A stretch of 64,000 nucleotides of DNA, from assembly GCA_028284675.1 (NCBI GenBank), contig JANQRI010000028.1:1-64000 (forward strand), in the 5' to 3' direction. Origin of the DNA: Gammaproteobacteria bacterium. Lineage in GTDB: Bacteria; Pseudomonadota; Gammaproteobacteria; HTCC5015. Position numbers and translations under genes: made by a program. Position 1 is the stretch's first letter. The number at the start of each line of letters is the position of its first letter. The notes under the pieces were generated by a model. It was not told the origin of the DNA. It saw only the letters and a program-made list of their open reading frames with translations, and made no database searches. Shown one piece after another: positions 63,325-64,000 of the stretch.

Positions 63325-64000
63325 TTAGCCGGCTAATTCCGAAATACCTACCAAAACTTTAGTAGTATTATCCCAAACAATTTCCTTATAGTTAAAACCT
63401 GATTCCAGCGTTGGTTTAATCACTTGAAAATAAGGTGATAAATCAAAATCACGCGGCGCATACAAACTGTGATGACGAATATGCATAATTTCTTTTGCTG
63501 AAAAATCCCTATTTCCATCGGCATTGGCGGGTAACACATGGGGCAAAATCGGATAACGCACTTCCTGAAAAGCCTGCGCAATCAAGGTTGAGCAAATCGC
63601 ACGGGTCGGATCACCGCTACCCAGTGCCAACATTCGACGCCGCCATGCCTGCGGCACAGGTGGAGTTGATATCAGATAACGCGCCAGATCAGTGATATTT
63701 TTCAAATCATATTGATATCCCAATCTGCTAATTACAAATGCTATCACTTCATCCCTGTCTGAGCGTGTTAAATTGACAGGCCGACAAATACGGATATTAA
63801 AACTCTCATATTTTGATACTGGAACGGCTATGACACCTGATTTTAAATCAGCCTCAATCAGCATTGCTTTACCTGCATCCTGCTTCTCCGCCAAAGCATC
63901 GCCGATATAGATTGCCGCATGTGACCAGGTCGATTGAGTCATGTATTTTATCGCCGTGCTGATACGCTGATTACCTTCCACCAGCAGCACATCCGCCGGC
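63325..64000 (-). CDS. YiiX-like permuted NlpC/P60 hydrolase (partial)
   Basis: The 3' part of a gene that continues beyond the window end. The visible 225 residues start PADVLLVEGNQRIS and resemble the YiiX/YebB-like group of papain-fold (NlpC/P60) hydrolases. The His of WSHAAIYIG and the Cys of AICSTLIAQAF are the expected catalytic pair. Such enzymes cleave peptide, amide or lipid-ester bonds; the substrate here is unknown. A GTG at 63990 could start a shorter protein, but the frame is open to the edge. The 276 bp between this gene and the neighbouring outer-membrane gene show no recognisable feature. Confidence 0.75.
   Translation of the reverse strand, partial: PADVLLVEGNQRISTAIKYMTQSTWSHAAIYIGDALAEKQDAGKAMLIEADLKSGVIAVPVSKYESFNIRICRPVNLTRSDRDEVIAFVISRLGYQYDLKNITDLARYLISTPPVPQAWRRRMLALGSGDPTRAICSTLIAQAFQEVRYPILPHVLPANADGNRDFSAKEIMHIRHHSLYAPRDFDLSPYFQVIKPTLESGFNYKEIVWDNTTKVLVGISELAG

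Overview
The window looks like a chromosomal segment from a Gammaproteobacterium. Supporting signs are a general secretion pathway (T2SS) pseudopilin operon beside a rhombosortase, a six-gene Na+-translocating NADH:quinone reductase operon with apbE and nqrM, a pstSCAB phosphate operon with the long PstC and PstA forms, a PBP1B-type mrcB, and a prmB/yoaA/tsaB/clpB complement typical of the class. I cannot name the genus. I saw no rRNA, tRNA, transposase, phage or CRISPR array.

Layout: 1-678 inverted-repeat intergenic elements; 679-3640 a giant unknown gene (A1) plus a small acidic ORF; 3832-10517 rhombosortase (minus) and gspG-H-I-J-K-L, a 520-bp highly structured gap, then gspM-N; 10604-12210 purE-purK; 12331-12945 a 96-bp tandem repeat; 13136-16453 giant gene A2; 16570-17367 lpxA (minus); 17532-23312 pstS-C-A-B without phoU; 23322-27785 giant gene B1; 27960-29325 a small periplasmic protein and prmB; 29388-31364 sco1, a copper chaperone and psd; 31324-35649 CBS-GGDEF, tsaB, yoaA and a TPR lipoprotein; 35738-38116 mrcB; 38258-42532 a large membrane protein, an EAL-HDOD protein and a SIMPL-domain protein; 42557-45145 clpB; 45200-53800 giant genes B2 and B3; 53963-54166 a DUF465 protein; 54446-61625 nqrABCDEF-apbE-nqrM; 61758-64000 a CBS protein, a putative outer-membrane protein and a partial YiiX-like hydrolase.

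The most unusual content is a set of five very large modular proteins (859, 1105, 1487, 1118 and 1690 residues) that I do not recognise. All five lie on the minus strand, dispersed between housekeeping operons. All five carry a similar upstream box (on the plus strand TTAACGAAAGTAATA or a variant), in four cases 80-90 bp before the start codon. Two (A1, A2) share an N-terminal module that begins with a Pro-Ala-rich segment, plus a C-terminal domain; A2 has an extra central block with pentapeptide repeats. Three (B1, B2, B3) share a C-terminal module with a coiled coil, a beta-rich section and a Pro-Ala-rich tail, preceded by unrelated N-terminal payloads: about nine 88-residue repeats in B1, a duplicated 55-residue unit in B2, and three acetyltransferase-like modules in B3. 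An acidic linker with a TQL/TEL core is recognisable in both groups. None has an obvious signal peptide. This looks like a co-regulated family of modular proteins of unknown function and is the best candidate here for an undescribed system.

The housekeeping genes form coherent units. T2SS pseudopilins and assembly-platform proteins pair with a rhombosortase expected to process GlyGly-CTERM substrates. The Nqr operon carries its own flavin transferase and iron-delivery factor. The sco1-PCuAC pair suggests copper delivery to a cytochrome oxidase. The clpB promoter matches the sigma-32 consensus and overlaps the stop codon of B2.
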